Assembly: GCA_029781035.1 (NCBI GenBank)
Contig: JAKOXK010000050.1
Coordinates: 1-51,751 of the forward strand
Length of the DNA: 51,751 bases
Source: Armatimonadota bacterium
GTDB lineage: Bacteria; Armatimonadota; Fimbriimonadia; Fimbriimonadales; Fimbriimonadaceae
Reading direction: 5' to 3'
The notes beneath the pieces were generated by a model that worked only from the letters and a program-made list of their open reading frames with translations, had not been told where the DNA came from and made no database searches. How positions within the stretch are numbered: position 1 is the stretch's first letter; the number at the start of each line of letters is the position of its first letter. Positions 34,881 through 44,736 of the stretch are shown here, one piece after another. The position numbers were made by a program, and so were the translations under genes.

Positions 34881-36455
34881 TCACTGAATCGCGTACACGT
34901 AGTGGTCGTTCGACCCTATGTATACCGTCCCATCCGCGCCGATGGCGGGAGAGGCGTTCACGATGAATCCGGTCTGGAACTTCCACTTCATGGCCCCGGT
35001 CGCGCCATCCAGAGCGTAGACGTAATCGTCCCACGACCCCATGTAGACGGTCCCGTCCGCCCCGACGGCGGGTGAATCACCCCTATAGGAGCCGGTATAG
35101 AACTTCCACTTCATTGCCCCGGTCGCGCCGTCCAGCGCGTAGAGGTATTGGTCGTTCGACCCTACGTAGACCGTCCCGTCCACGCCGATGGCGGGCGAGG
35201 ACACTACCCACTGGCTCGTCTGGAACTTCCACTTCATTGCCCCGGTCGCGCCGTCCAGCGCGTAGACGTTGCCGTCGTACGACCCGACGTAGACGGTCCC
35301 GTCGGCGCCGACAGCAGGCGAGGAGATCACGTACCAGCCGGTCAGGAACGACCACTTCTCCGACCCAGTCGCGCCGTCCAGCGCGTATACGCAGTAGTCC
35401 GTGGATCCAATGTAGACGGTCCCGTCCGTGCCGATGGCGGGCGAGGAGTCTATGTAGAAGCCGGTATGGAACTCCCACTTCATGGCCCCAGTCGCGCCGT
35501 CCAGTGCGTAGACATAGCCGTTTGTCGAGCCGACGTAGACCGTCCCGTCTGCGGCGACGGCGGGCGAGGAGCGGACACCATCACCAATCCTGAACTTCCA
35601 CTTCACGTCCCCGGTCGCGCCATTCAGAGCGTAGACGTAATAGTCTTCCGATCCTATATAGACGGTGCCGTCCGCGCCGATGGCTGGCGAGGATTCCACA
35701 AGATAGCCGGTCTTGAACGCCCACTTCTCACCCCCAGTCGCGCCGTCCAGCGCGTAGACGTAGTCGTCGTCGGACCCTACATAGACGGTGCCGTCCGCGC
35801 CGATGGCTGGCGAGGAATCCGCTACGTCGCCGGTCTTGAACTTCCACTTCAGTGCCCCAGTCGCCCCCTGCCCGACGCCGAGGCCGGTGTTCCGACTGTC
35901 GTGGTGAAACTTCGGCCATGCTGAGTCTGCGAGCCCGCCAACGGTCAAGCCGAGCTCGACGACCTCGAACTTCGTGCACGGGGCGGCGCTAGAGGAAGGG
36001 CCCGTTTGCCGAACCTCGAGCTCGCACTGCATCACGCCGCCTGGCCCGACGTATTCGGCCGGCGTGCCGGGCGCCTGGCCGGCGAAGGTCTGCCACGCGG
36101 TGCCAATGCCCGTGTCACGGATTACGAGGACGTCCGAGGCCGTCGCGTAGTCATGGACGAAACCGCGCGCCTTGAACGAGCCTGACGTCGCCATCTCGGC
36201 TTTGAAGACCAGCTCGACCGAGGCAGGATTCACAGTTGTCGCTACGAAGCCCAGAGTCAGGCGCACAAACGGGCTGCTTTGGTTCGGGACTATGAATTTA
36301 CAGACGGTCTCGGCGTCGTTGTCGTCGGATCCTAGGCTGTGCAGATTTCCGCTTACCACCTTGCCCAAGTTGACCGACTGTGAGACAGGTACGACGATTT
36401 CGGCACAAGCGGACAAGCCCGCCGACACCAGGATCAAGACTGCGAGGGCCCTCAT
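34881..36455 (-). CDS. CKFIVP-type domain followed by eight-bladed PQQ-like propeller (probable lipoprotein)
   Basis: 524 residues. Signal sequence VLILVSAGLSAC fits a lipobox (L-S-A-C). The shared domain comes first here (about 35938-36401): VNLGKVVSGNLHSLGSDDND, CKFIVPNQSSPFVRL, YVGPGGVMQCELEVRQTGPS and PCTKFEVVELGL. Eight nearly identical repeats of 41 residues follow (WKFKTG...SSPAIGADGTVYVGS...YVYALDGATG), a PQQ/BamB-like propeller; their 123-bp DNA repeats point to recent amplification. AAGGTGAGG precedes ATG 36455. It is the only copy with the shared domain at the N-terminus. Confidence 0.9.
   Translation of the reverse strand: MRALAVLILVSAGLSACAEIVVPVSQSVNLGKVVSGNLHSLGSDDNDAETVCKFIVPNQSSPFVRLTLGFVATTVNPASVELVFKAEMATSGSFKARGFVHDYATASDVLVIRDTGIGTAWQTFAGQAPGTPAEYVGPGGVMQCELEVRQTGPSSSAAPCTKFEVVELGLTVGGLADSAWPKFHHDSRNTGLGVGQGATGALKWKFKTGDVADSSPAIGADGTVYVGSDDDYVYALDGATGGEKWAFKTGYLVESSPAIGADGTVYIGSEDYYVYALNGATGDVKWKFRIGDGVRSSPAVAADGTVYVGSTNGYVYALDGATGAMKWEFHTGFYIDSSPAIGTDGTVYIGSTDYCVYALDGATGSEKWSFLTGWYVISSPAVGADGTVYVGSYDGNVYALDGATGAMKWKFQTSQWVVSSPAIGVDGTVYVGSNDQYLYALDGATGAMKWKFYTGSYRGDSPAVGADGTVYMGSWDDYVYALDGATGAMKWKFQTGFIVNASPAIGADGTVYIGSNDHYVYAIQ
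34884..35867 (-). repeat. Eight tandem 123-bp repeats coding propeller blades
   Basis: The period is 123 bases (41 codons); for example TTCCACTTCA recurs at 34981 and 35104. Blades differ mainly in the six residues after WKFxTG and around YVGS, which suggests selection on loop positions. Confidence 0.85.
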
Positions 36456-36527
36456 AGTTGCCTCACCTTAAGTAGATGGCGCATTCAATATATCACAAGG
36501 AGTTCGTCACCTGGCATAGCCGGGTGC

Positions 36528-36604
36528 CCCGCCGGGTGCCCCGGTCTGGCCACGGGCGAATCCCGCCCTTTTCCGCCCAGGCAGGCCAGTGGCAGACCGG
36601 GAAC
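36528..36604. repeat. Left REP pair of the RAYT locus
   Basis: CCGGTCTGGCCAC (36541-36553) and the inverted GTGGCAGACCGG (36590-36601) form a REP pair. The outer 27 bases 36528-36554 are the exact reverse complement of 37177-37203, and 36588-36604 match 37127-37143 inverted at 16 of 17 positions. Confidence 0.85.
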
Positions 36605-36607
36605 GGA

Positions 36608-37108
36608 CTACCACCTGTCACGCCCGAGGAAAGGGCACCCCGCCGACGACCACAGGTATTCCTCGGGGCGGGCCACCAAGCCTCTCCTGACCGGGTTCTC
36701 CTCGATGTAGTCGAGCTTTTCGTGGAACTCCCTGTCCGAGTGGATGTTCCGGTCGTAGCCCTTCCCCGGCTGCCAGAAGTGGGCCGGTGCCCGGCCCTCG
36801 GTCTGCCTGATCCGCTCCAAGGCCTTTGTCGAAGCGCGGCCCTTCAAGGCCGAGAGGATCCGCGGGACTTTGGCGACCGCGAGGTCGGGATCGAGCAGGA
36901 GGTGGACGTGTTCCGGCATCGCGACCCAGGCATAGAGACGAAAGCCAAGCCGGTCCCTTGTGAGCGCCAGGTGTTCGGCGAAGAGGTCCCTTGCCCACTC
37001 CGGATCTAGGAGCGGCTTACGCTGGAAGCACGAAAACGTGAGGAAGCGCGCCTCACCAGGCGTTTCGAACCGCCTCGGTCTGGACCTCTCGCTCTCCCTT
37101 TGCACAGT
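36608..37108 (-). CDS. REP-associated tyrosine transposase (RAYT, Y1_Tnp family)
   Basis: 166 residues, usual RAYT length. ARFLTFSCFQRKPLL is the first strand, MPEHVHLLL holds the HUH metal-binding pair (here His-Val-His), and EKLDYIEENPVRRGLV the catalytic Tyr with the family's ENPVRRGLV motif, ending WSSA. These single-stranded-DNA nucleases bind REP hairpins and are thought to spread them. The start is taken as GTG 37108, since the open frame upstream overlaps the inner REP sequence. The gene is bracketed by two REP pairs. Confidence 0.9.
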   Translation of the reverse strand, partial: TVQRESERSRPRRFETPGEARFLTFSCFQRKPLLDPEWARDLFAEHLALTRDRLGFRLYAWVAMPEHVHLLLDPDLAVAKVPRILSALKGRASTKALERIRQTEGRAPAHFWQPGKGYDRNIHSDREFHEKLDYIEENPVRRGLVARPEEYLWSSAGCPFLGRDRW

Positions 37109-37126
37109 GGGATTCTGGCACGGGCG

Positions 37127-37203
37127 GTTTCCGGTCTGCCACTCTGCGTGGACGGCCAACGTCTGTCGCGGTCTCTCGTGGCCAGACCGGGGCACCCGGC
37201 GGG
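37127..37203. repeat. Right REP pair of the RAYT locus
   Basis: CCGGTCTGCCAC (37131-37142) and GTGGCCAGACCGG (37178-37190) in inverted orientation, mirror image of the left pair. Confidence 0.85.
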
Positions 37204-37354
37204 CTCAGTTCTGAGTCCTGCAGGATTCGGCGCGTCTTCGTCGGGTGCGCGAACAATCTCATTCATTTGGCGAGAGTCCTGCGGACCCCGGCTAACCCGA
37301 GCCACCCAATGGGACGTGATCCTTAGTCCTTCCACCCGCCGGGACGCCCGGCGC

Positions 37355-37936
37355 TTAGCTGAATGTCTCGAGAACTTCGCTGGCTAGGGTTCGCATCGCC
37401 GCGAAGACACGCGTTTCGGAGTTCGGCGGGGGCGGGTCATCACGAGTGTACGTGACTGAATGCACAACGGAGTTGGTGCTCACATATTGGGGGCTGGACT
37501 GTGGATCAACGTGCGCCCCGCCCTCCTGGTCGGCCACTGTTCGCGTCAATTCCTGACGAGTCCAGGTGTCGAAGTGGCCGCCTGGCAACATGACGCCAAG
37601 AGAAAACTGCTCGCACTGCCACCAGTCTCTTCGATCAACAAGGGCTCGATCTGTCGATCTAAGGGGTAAGCCACCTACATCAATGACTCTAAGTTTGCCT
37701 TCATGACGAGTCGAGCAAATCCTCTCGTACTTGACGCCATCTGCGGGGTATGCCAACGTGAGTTGGCCCAGAAGTGAACAACTGTTGCCCCCAGAGTCAT
37801 GAAACAAGATCCGCAAGTGCGTAGCCATGCTCTTGGCCGTGAAGAACTGGCCTCGATCATAGTTTTCGCAGTCGAGTAGAAGGGATGTCAGTTGCTCACC
37901 TAACTCCCTCTTCAACTGATCGGGACTCTTAATCAT
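37355..37936 (-). CDS. Hypothetical protein
   Basis: 193 residues, family not recognised. The N-terminal 50 residues are helical (DQLKRELGEQLTSLLLDCENYDRGQFFTAKSMATHLRILFHD), followed by a beta-rich middle (RVIDVGGLPLRST, FSLGVMLPGGHFDTWTRQEL) and a short helical end. Its base composition is lower in GC than its neighbours, and it sits between the RAYT element and groEL, so it may be an acquired gene. The start is ATG 37936; no ribosome-binding site is clear. Confidence 0.6.
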   Translation of the reverse strand: MIKSPDQLKRELGEQLTSLLLDCENYDRGQFFTAKSMATHLRILFHDSGGNSCSLLGQLTLAYPADGVKYERICSTRHEGKLRVIDVGGLPLRSTDRALVDRRDWWQCEQFSLGVMLPGGHFDTWTRQELTRTVADQEGGAHVDPQSSPQYVSTNSVVHSVTYTRDDPPPPNSETRVFAAMRTLASEVLETFS

Positions 37937-37952
37937 ATCAGTGGATCAGGGT

Positions 37953-38000
37953 CACCCCTTCTCCTTGGGCGATGGTTCATGCGCCGAGGGAGAAGGGGTG
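37953..38000. repeat. Inverted repeat between groEL and the hypothetical gene
   Basis: CACCCCTTCTCC (37953-37964) pairs perfectly with GGAGAAGGGGTG (37989-38000), with partial pairing continuing into the loop. It probably marks the end of the groEL transcription unit together with the hairpin at 38034. Confidence 0.65.
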
Positions 38001-38033
38001 AGGGGATGAGGGTTTCGGATCTCCACCCCCAAA

Positions 38034-38072
38034 CCCCCTCCTCATCAGCACGGACATCTGACGAGGAGGGGG
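38034..38072 (-). terminator. Hairpin after groEL
   Basis: CCCCCTCCTC (38034-38043) pairs with GAGGAGGGGG (38063-38072), with TCAG/CTGA pairing further inside. It lies ten bases downstream of the groEL stop codon. Confidence 0.6.
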
Positions 38073-38081
38073 GATCGGACT

Positions 38082-40503
<2,422 letters not shown>

Positions 40504-40535
40504 CCTTACCTCTTCACAACCATCACAATCCTCAC

Positions 40536-40826
40536 TTACTTCAGGATCGCGTAGATCTGGTCTTCGTCGAGGATCGTGAAGTCTTTGCCGTCGAGGGTGA
40601 CCTCGTTGCCGCCGTACTTGCTGAAGAGCACGCGGTCGCCGGCTTTGACGCTGAGTTTGTTGCGTTTGCCGTCGTCGAGGACGCGGCCGTCGCCGACGGC
40701 GACGACTTTGCCTTCGGTCGGCTTCTTCTTAGCGCTGTCGGGGAGGATGATGCCGCCAGCGGTCTTCTCTTCCGCTTCGAGCACTTCCACCACGACCTTG
40801 TCTCCGAGTGGTTTGATGTTCGCCAT
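40536..40826 (-). CDS. groES: 10-kDa co-chaperonin GroES
   Basis: 96 residues: [44 protein letters not shown], then [36 protein letters not shown], the complete GroES barrel with its mobile loop ([11 protein letters not shown]). It caps GroEL. AGGAAGGAAA precedes ATG 40826. First gene of the groES - insert - groEL unit, behind two CIRCE-like sites. Confidence 0.97.
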   Translation of the reverse strand: MANIKPLGDKVVVEVLEAEEKTAGGIILPDSAKKKPTEGKVVAVGDGRVLDDGKRNKLSVKAGDRVLFSKYGGNEVTLDGKDFTILDEDQIYAILK

Positions 40827-40889
40827 AGTTTCCTTCCTGTGGACGGCGGACCCTGCACGCCGGGCTGCTGGCGAAGCCGTGACCCCCGG

Positions 40890-40916
40890 TTAGCAGTCCC
40901 CGCCTGACAGTGCCAA
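40890..40916. promoter_or_regulatory. CIRCE-like HrcA operator, proximal copy
   Basis: TTAGCAGTC-N9-CAGTGCCAA. Against the CIRCE consensus TTAGCACTC-N9-GAGTGCTAA it matches 8 of 9 and 7 of 9. It lies directly downstream of the -10 box, over the probable transcription start. Confidence 0.7.
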
Positions 40917-40921
40917 TTATG
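40916..40921 (-). promoter_or_regulatory. -10 box of the groES operon
   Basis: CATAAT on the minus strand between the two CIRCE-like sites, giving a leader of about 80 bases. Confidence 0.5.
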
Positions 40922-40941
40922 CCCCGTTCCCTTGCGAGTGG

Positions 40942-40968
40942 TTAGCAGAGATGGGACCAGAGTGCTAA
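40942..40968. promoter_or_regulatory. CIRCE-like HrcA operator, distal copy
   Basis: TTAGCAGAG-N9-GAGTGCTAA; the right arm is a perfect CIRCE half-site and the left matches 6 of 9. Its centre is 52 bases from that of the proximal copy. Confidence 0.75.
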
Positions 40969-41026
40969 TTCTGCACGAGCCGTGGACTTGCAGACACGCC
41001 TCTGGCCCTGACCGGTTCCGGGGCAC

Positions 41027-42490
41027 TCAGGGCCGAGTGACGAACTGCGCGCAGTCGAGGACGGCGCACCACAGCGAGCTTCCCACGGGTCCGGTGGCCT
41101 TAACCCGGAAGCGGGCGCGCAGGGCGCGTTCAGGGCCGACGTAGCGCGACAGATCTCCCGTAGCCTGGAGTTCGACTGTCTTGAACGAGGTGTTGAGCGT
41201 GTCCGTCCGCGTGTCTGCGTAAGACGATGACGACCAGTCGTACAGGTCGACGGTCTGGGACAAGACGCCCGACGTGTTGACTTTGCTGACCAACCGGATG
41301 AAGTAGTTGGACGGAGTCTGGACGGGGGACAGTGCGTCGAGCTCGACGGTGACCGGGGCCGCCTGTTGGTTGGGAACCAGGAACTTGCAGACGGTGAGGC
41401 CGTTGCCATCGGCCGCTTCGAGGCTCTGCAACCCGCCTTCGGTCGCCTTACCGAGCAACACATTGACCTTGGTCGGTGTGACAACCGGAGTCGCGATGAA
41501 GCCATGGGTCTTGCCGTCAATAAGTCCCGAGCCTACGATCTGTCCGAAACGGTTGGAGGACGTTGCGAGTTGCAGGGTCCAACCTGGGGTGGACGGATCG
41601 ACGAGGGCGTTGAGGTCGACAACGCCGTCGAGCGCGTTGAAGAGCGTGGCCCGTTCGTAGTCGCTGTCATAGGCCGCGCCGACGAGGGTGCTGCCGTCGT
41701 GGGTCGCCCAGACACAGTCCATCGACGGGTACCCGGAGAGTTGGTCTTCCTGGGTGAAGCGACCCGTCGTGGTCCAGGATCCCGCAATGTAGGTTCCGTC
41801 TGACAGCCCGACGTATCCGCAGATCCGGTCCTCGTCAGTGATCAGGTTTGGGAACGAAAGGACTCCACCCTGTGGCTTGGCCAGATAGCCGCCGGTGCCG
41901 TTCTTCCAGAATGCGGCGAAGTCACCGCTCCAGCCGCAGACAATCCCGCTGTTGCTGATGTCGCAAAACCCGCACTCGCTGTCTCCAGCGAGCGGTTGGT
42001 ACACCGTGAACCCCGCGGTCGCCGACCACGTGAAGCCGCGGCGTCCGTTGGCCGTTTGACCCCAGCCCGCGATCACGCCGTGGTCATTACCTGCGTCGGC
42101 GATGGCCCAGGTCATCCCTGCGGGCACGCCAACATCGGTCAACTGATTCTGGGACGACCAACGCACGGGGTGACCGTCGGTCAGTGGATCGATGGTGTAG
42201 GCGACCCCGGTGATGTTCCCCAGGCTGTCGATCGTGCCGCTGTTCGCTTGAGTGAAGCCGGCCAGCAGGGGCAAGGGCGTCAGCCCTTGTGAAGAGGTCC
42301 AGCGAAACGGGACCGAGCCGTTCGCCCCGGTACCGACGCCAGAAACCACGCCGTTGTCGTTGATGTCTTGGGCAAAGCTGAAATCGGCGCCGCCGGGAAG
42401 GTCGCCAACGTCCGTGATCGAATAGGTGTGGAACGCGATCGCCGAGGGGCAAGCCCAGGCCATGGCAACGAGCATTGCTAGACGATTCAT
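41027..42490 (-). CDS. Secreted HAF-repeat protein with CKFIVP-type domain
   Basis: 487 residues. Signal peptide (LAMLVAMAWACPSAIA), then repeats of the extracellular HAF type: YSITDVGDLPGG, FAQDINDNGVVSGVG, DAGNDHGVIAGWGQTANG and SNRFGQIVGSGLIDGKTHGFIATP. From about 41480 the shared domain follows: VNVLLGKATEGGLQSLEAAD, CKFLVPNQQAAPVTVEL, RYVGPERALRARFRVKATGP and WCAVLDCAQF; it has an extra Cys and lacks the S-P pair. GAGAGGA precedes ATG 42490. Divergent from another protein with the shared domain. Confidence 0.88.
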   Translation of the reverse strand: MNRLAMLVAMAWACPSAIAFHTYSITDVGDLPGGADFSFAQDINDNGVVSGVGTGANGSVPFRWTSSQGLTPLPLLAGFTQANSGTIDSLGNITGVAYTIDPLTDGHPVRWSSQNQLTDVGVPAGMTWAIADAGNDHGVIAGWGQTANGRRGFTWSATAGFTVYQPLAGDSECGFCDISNSGIVCGWSGDFAAFWKNGTGGYLAKPQGGVLSFPNLITDEDRICGYVGLSDGTYIAGSWTTTGRFTQEDQLSGYPSMDCVWATHDGSTLVGAAYDSDYERATLFNALDGVVDLNALVDPSTPGWTLQLATSSNRFGQIVGSGLIDGKTHGFIATPVVTPTKVNVLLGKATEGGLQSLEAADGNGLTVCKFLVPNQQAAPVTVELDALSPVQTPSNYFIRLVSKVNTSGVLSQTVDLYDWSSSSYADTRTDTLNTSFKTVELQATGDLSRYVGPERALRARFRVKATGPVGSSLWCAVLDCAQFVTRP

Positions 42491-42689
42491 AGATTGTCCT
42501 CTCTGGGATGAGTGCCCCCTAATGGTGGGCGCACCCGCAAATCTACCGCATCAAGTACACGTTGACGCAAACGGGCATCTCTTGAGCGATTGACTGGATT
42601 TTTGCTCCTCCTGCGTGCACACAGGCTCGTGACGGCTCCGGGTGGCGTACGAAGAGAGTAGAGCGCAGTGGCACATTGCGCAGGGTGAC

Positions 42690-43823
42690 ATGATGTTTGA
42701 GAGGACATGGGCAGCAACAACCTGCTTGGCTCTGAGCGCGGCTACCTTTGGCGCTATCGACAACTTGGGTGCGGACTTCAGCGACGTCAACAACCCGAAC
42801 GGCGTGTGGCGCCTTGAGAAGAACACCGACCAACAGCTGTTTTCGATCGTTCAGCCGGACTACTATTCGAACCAGACGTACCAAGTAGCGTGGGCGGACG
42901 AGCCTTATCCCGCTCAAATGCACGTTCCCTTTTGGTGCCGGGTGACAACTCTGGACATGCCCTTTGGGCCATACGACGTGGCCCTTGGCGACATCTTGAT
43001 GCACGGGTCGGTCTTTTCACGTACTGGAGCGACGACCACGTCTGCGGTATGGGTCAGTCCCGTCAATGGCACGGCGGACATTGCCGGTTCGACTTGGATG
43101 ATCGCTCGGCGCGGCCGGGTCATGGACTGGGAGATATGGAGGAACAACGTCAAGCAGACCAGTGGACGCCTGTACGAGGACGGGACGAACTCTCGGGTCA
43201 ACCCGTTCCTCTTCCAAAACGGCTCGGGGGGCTTGTTCGCGCTGACACAGCCTGTTGCTGTGGGCGATCGCCTGGAACTCCGGTTTCAGTCTTTGGACGA
43301 ACTGCCGGACATGGCCGGTGTCAACTTCGAAGTCGCGTCGATGGCCGGAGTCTCGACCGACGTCCTCGCGCCGGTCTCAGAGCAGGTGATGTTGGGCACG
43401 TCGTCCGGAGGTGGCAATCTGGCGAGTTGGGCGAACGATGATGAGGACGTCCGTCGAGTCTGCAAGTTCATCGTCCCGTCCGCCACGTCGCCCTATCTGC
43501 GGGTCAACCTGAACTTTGCGTCCACGAAGCTCTCGCCGTCCAGGGTCATCCTCGGGGTTCAAGCGCGATCGACAGTTGTTGGCGCCTTTAAGCTACGGCT
43601 CAGCCTTCAGAGGAAGACCGACAGCGCCTACATCCAGGTGTTGGAAGAAGCTCTTGGCGCCACTTGGCGGACGTACACGTCCATCCCGGAAGGTGTTTTG
43701 TCAGATTTTGTCGCCCCCTCGGGAACGATGACTGAGCGCCTTGAAGTGTTCCAGACAGGGCCAAGCGCTGCGAGCATTCCTTGTAGCGAATTCGACTTTG
43801 CGGACATCAAGGTGTCGCAATGA
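42690..43823 (+). CDS. Secreted protein: unknown N-domain plus CKFIVP-type domain
   Basis: 377 residues. Signal peptide (FERTWAATTCLALSAATFGA). The N-terminal 220 residues are beta-rich, unrecognised (VWRLEKNTDQQLFSIVQ, GSTWMIARRGRVMDWEIWRN, VAVGDRLELRFQSLDELPD). The shared domain starts near 43360: VMLGTSSGGGNLASWANDDED, CKFIVPSATSPYLRV, EGVLSDFVAPSGTMTERLEV, QTGPS and PCSEFDFADIKV. AGGGTG precedes ATG 42690. It is most like the domain of the sialidase-like protein at 995. Confidence 0.85.
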   Translation: MMFERTWAATTCLALSAATFGAIDNLGADFSDVNNPNGVWRLEKNTDQQLFSIVQPDYYSNQTYQVAWADEPYPAQMHVPFWCRVTTLDMPFGPYDVALGDILMHGSVFSRTGATTTSAVWVSPVNGTADIAGSTWMIARRGRVMDWEIWRNNVKQTSGRLYEDGTNSRVNPFLFQNGSGGLFALTQPVAVGDRLELRFQSLDELPDMAGVNFEVASMAGVSTDVLAPVSEQVMLGTSSGGGNLASWANDDEDVRRVCKFIVPSATSPYLRVNLNFASTKLSPSRVILGVQARSTVVGAFKLRLSLQRKTDSAYIQVLEEALGATWRTYTSIPEGVLSDFVAPSGTMTERLEVFQTGPSAASIPCSEFDFADIKVSQ

Positions 43824-43845
43824 TAAGGGCAGCGCTTCGCAGCGG

Positions 43846-44154
43846 CTACCGGACGTAGTGGATCTTGGGTTGCCGCAAGTCGTCGAGCAACATGAGGGAG
43901 ACGATCGGCATAGGGCGTGCCTTGGCGATTTCACGAGCCTCGTCGAAACTGACCTCGAGGCAGGCCATACCGGAGAGGTCGATCCACTCGGCGAACCGGA
44001 AGGCAGACATCTCAGAACTGAAGCAGGCGAGTCCGTGGACACCTTCGTGACAGTAGCAGCCGAACTTCCCTGACGGCGGGTGTTTGAGGACGAACAGGGT
44101 CTCGGGAATGCTGTCCTCGATTTCAAGAAACGGGCAGGTCAGCGTCTGGGACAT
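43846..44154 (-). CDS. Small cytoplasmic hypothetical protein
   Basis: 102 residues, family not recognised: LEIEDSIPETLFVLKHPPSGKFGCYCHEGVHGLACFSSEMSAFRFAEWIDL and VSFDEAREIAKARPMPIVSLMLLDD, an alternating alpha/beta pattern reminiscent of small SseB/DUF3110-like domains. C-Y-C and other cysteines are present. ATG 44154 is preferred; ATG 44172 (MLLVATMSQ) is also possible. Confidence 0.65.
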   Translation of the reverse strand: MSQTLTCPFLEIEDSIPETLFVLKHPPSGKFGCYCHEGVHGLACFSSEMSAFRFAEWIDLSGMACLEVSFDEAREIAKARPMPIVSLMLLDDLRQPKIHYVR

Positions 44155-44177
44155 GGTTGCTACAAGCAACATATCGG

Positions 44178-44211
44178 CGCGGGGCTGGCCTCTTTTGAGG
44201 CTAGCCCCGCG
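44178..44211 (-). terminator. Hairpin between the VOC gene and the small hypothetical gene
   Basis: A 15-bp stem (44178-44192 with 44197-44211, one G-T pair) and a TTTT loop, about 50 bases after the VOC stop. No T tract follows on either strand. Confidence 0.65.
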
Positions 44212-44261
44212 GGAATTTGCCGCCTTTTTTGCCTGGGGCGACCGCCAGGGCGCCTTTGAGC

Positions 44262-44663
44262 CTACGACGCGCCTTTGAACAGCCAGAAGACGGCGCCCTG
44301 AGGATCCTCGATGAGCACCATGCGTCCGACGTTGGGAATGTCCATTGGGCCGTGCAGCACCTTCGCGCCGAGTTCCACACACTTGGCCATCCTGGCGTCC
44401 ACGTCGTCGACTCCCACGTACGTCGACCAATGGGGCGGCACGTTTTCGAGTTCGGGAACTCCCGCTGTGGCCATGATTCCGGCCACCGCTTGTCCGTTCG
44501 CGACGAGCGTGTGGTAAGCCCCCATCGGCCCCATGTCATAGGCTTGTGTGCCCCAGCCGAGGGCATTTGTATAGAAGTCGACCGCCTTCTGGCTGTCAGC
44601 GACGTAGACCTCGTGCCAGACGAACGTCTTTCCAACGGCAATGGCCATTTCGTTTGGATCCAT
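44262..44663 (-). CDS. VOC-family protein (glyoxalase/dioxygenase fold)
   Basis: 133 residues: two beta-alpha-beta-beta-beta modules. FVWHEVYVADSQKAVDFYTNALGWGTQAYDMG opens the first, WSTYVGVDDVDARMAKCVELGAKVLHGPMDIPNVGRMVLIEDPQGAVFWLFK the second, like the PhnB/CFP32-type VOC proteins. The substrate is unknown. GAGGAG precedes ATG 44663; the frame is open to 44792 without coding signs. Confidence 0.9.
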   Translation of the reverse strand: MDPNEMAIAVGKTFVWHEVYVADSQKAVDFYTNALGWGTQAYDMGPMGAYHTLVANGQAVAGIMATAGVPELENVPPHWSTYVGVDDVDARMAKCVELGAKVLHGPMDIPNVGRMVLIEDPQGAVFWLFKGAS

Positions 44664-44736
44664 GAGTAACTCCTCAATAATCTCCCAGAGAGAATTACCT
44701 TGATGGGAGCCCTGTGGTTCCAACGAGAAGAGAGGT

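Larger units (their letters stand above)
36528..37203. mobile_element. RAYT-REPIN locus
   Basis: A transposase gene between two inverted REP pairs, with perfect 27-base inverted ends. No target-site duplication is evident beside the ends. Confidence 0.75.

Noticed and set aside
35072-35924. Long plus-strand frames across the PQQ repeats
   Set aside because: Repetitive shadows of the propeller blades (Arg/Ser-rich and Val/Arg-rich).
36476-37009. 177-codon frame antisense to the RAYT gene
   Set aside because: Shadow of the transposase; begins in intergenic DNA and crosses the REP pair.
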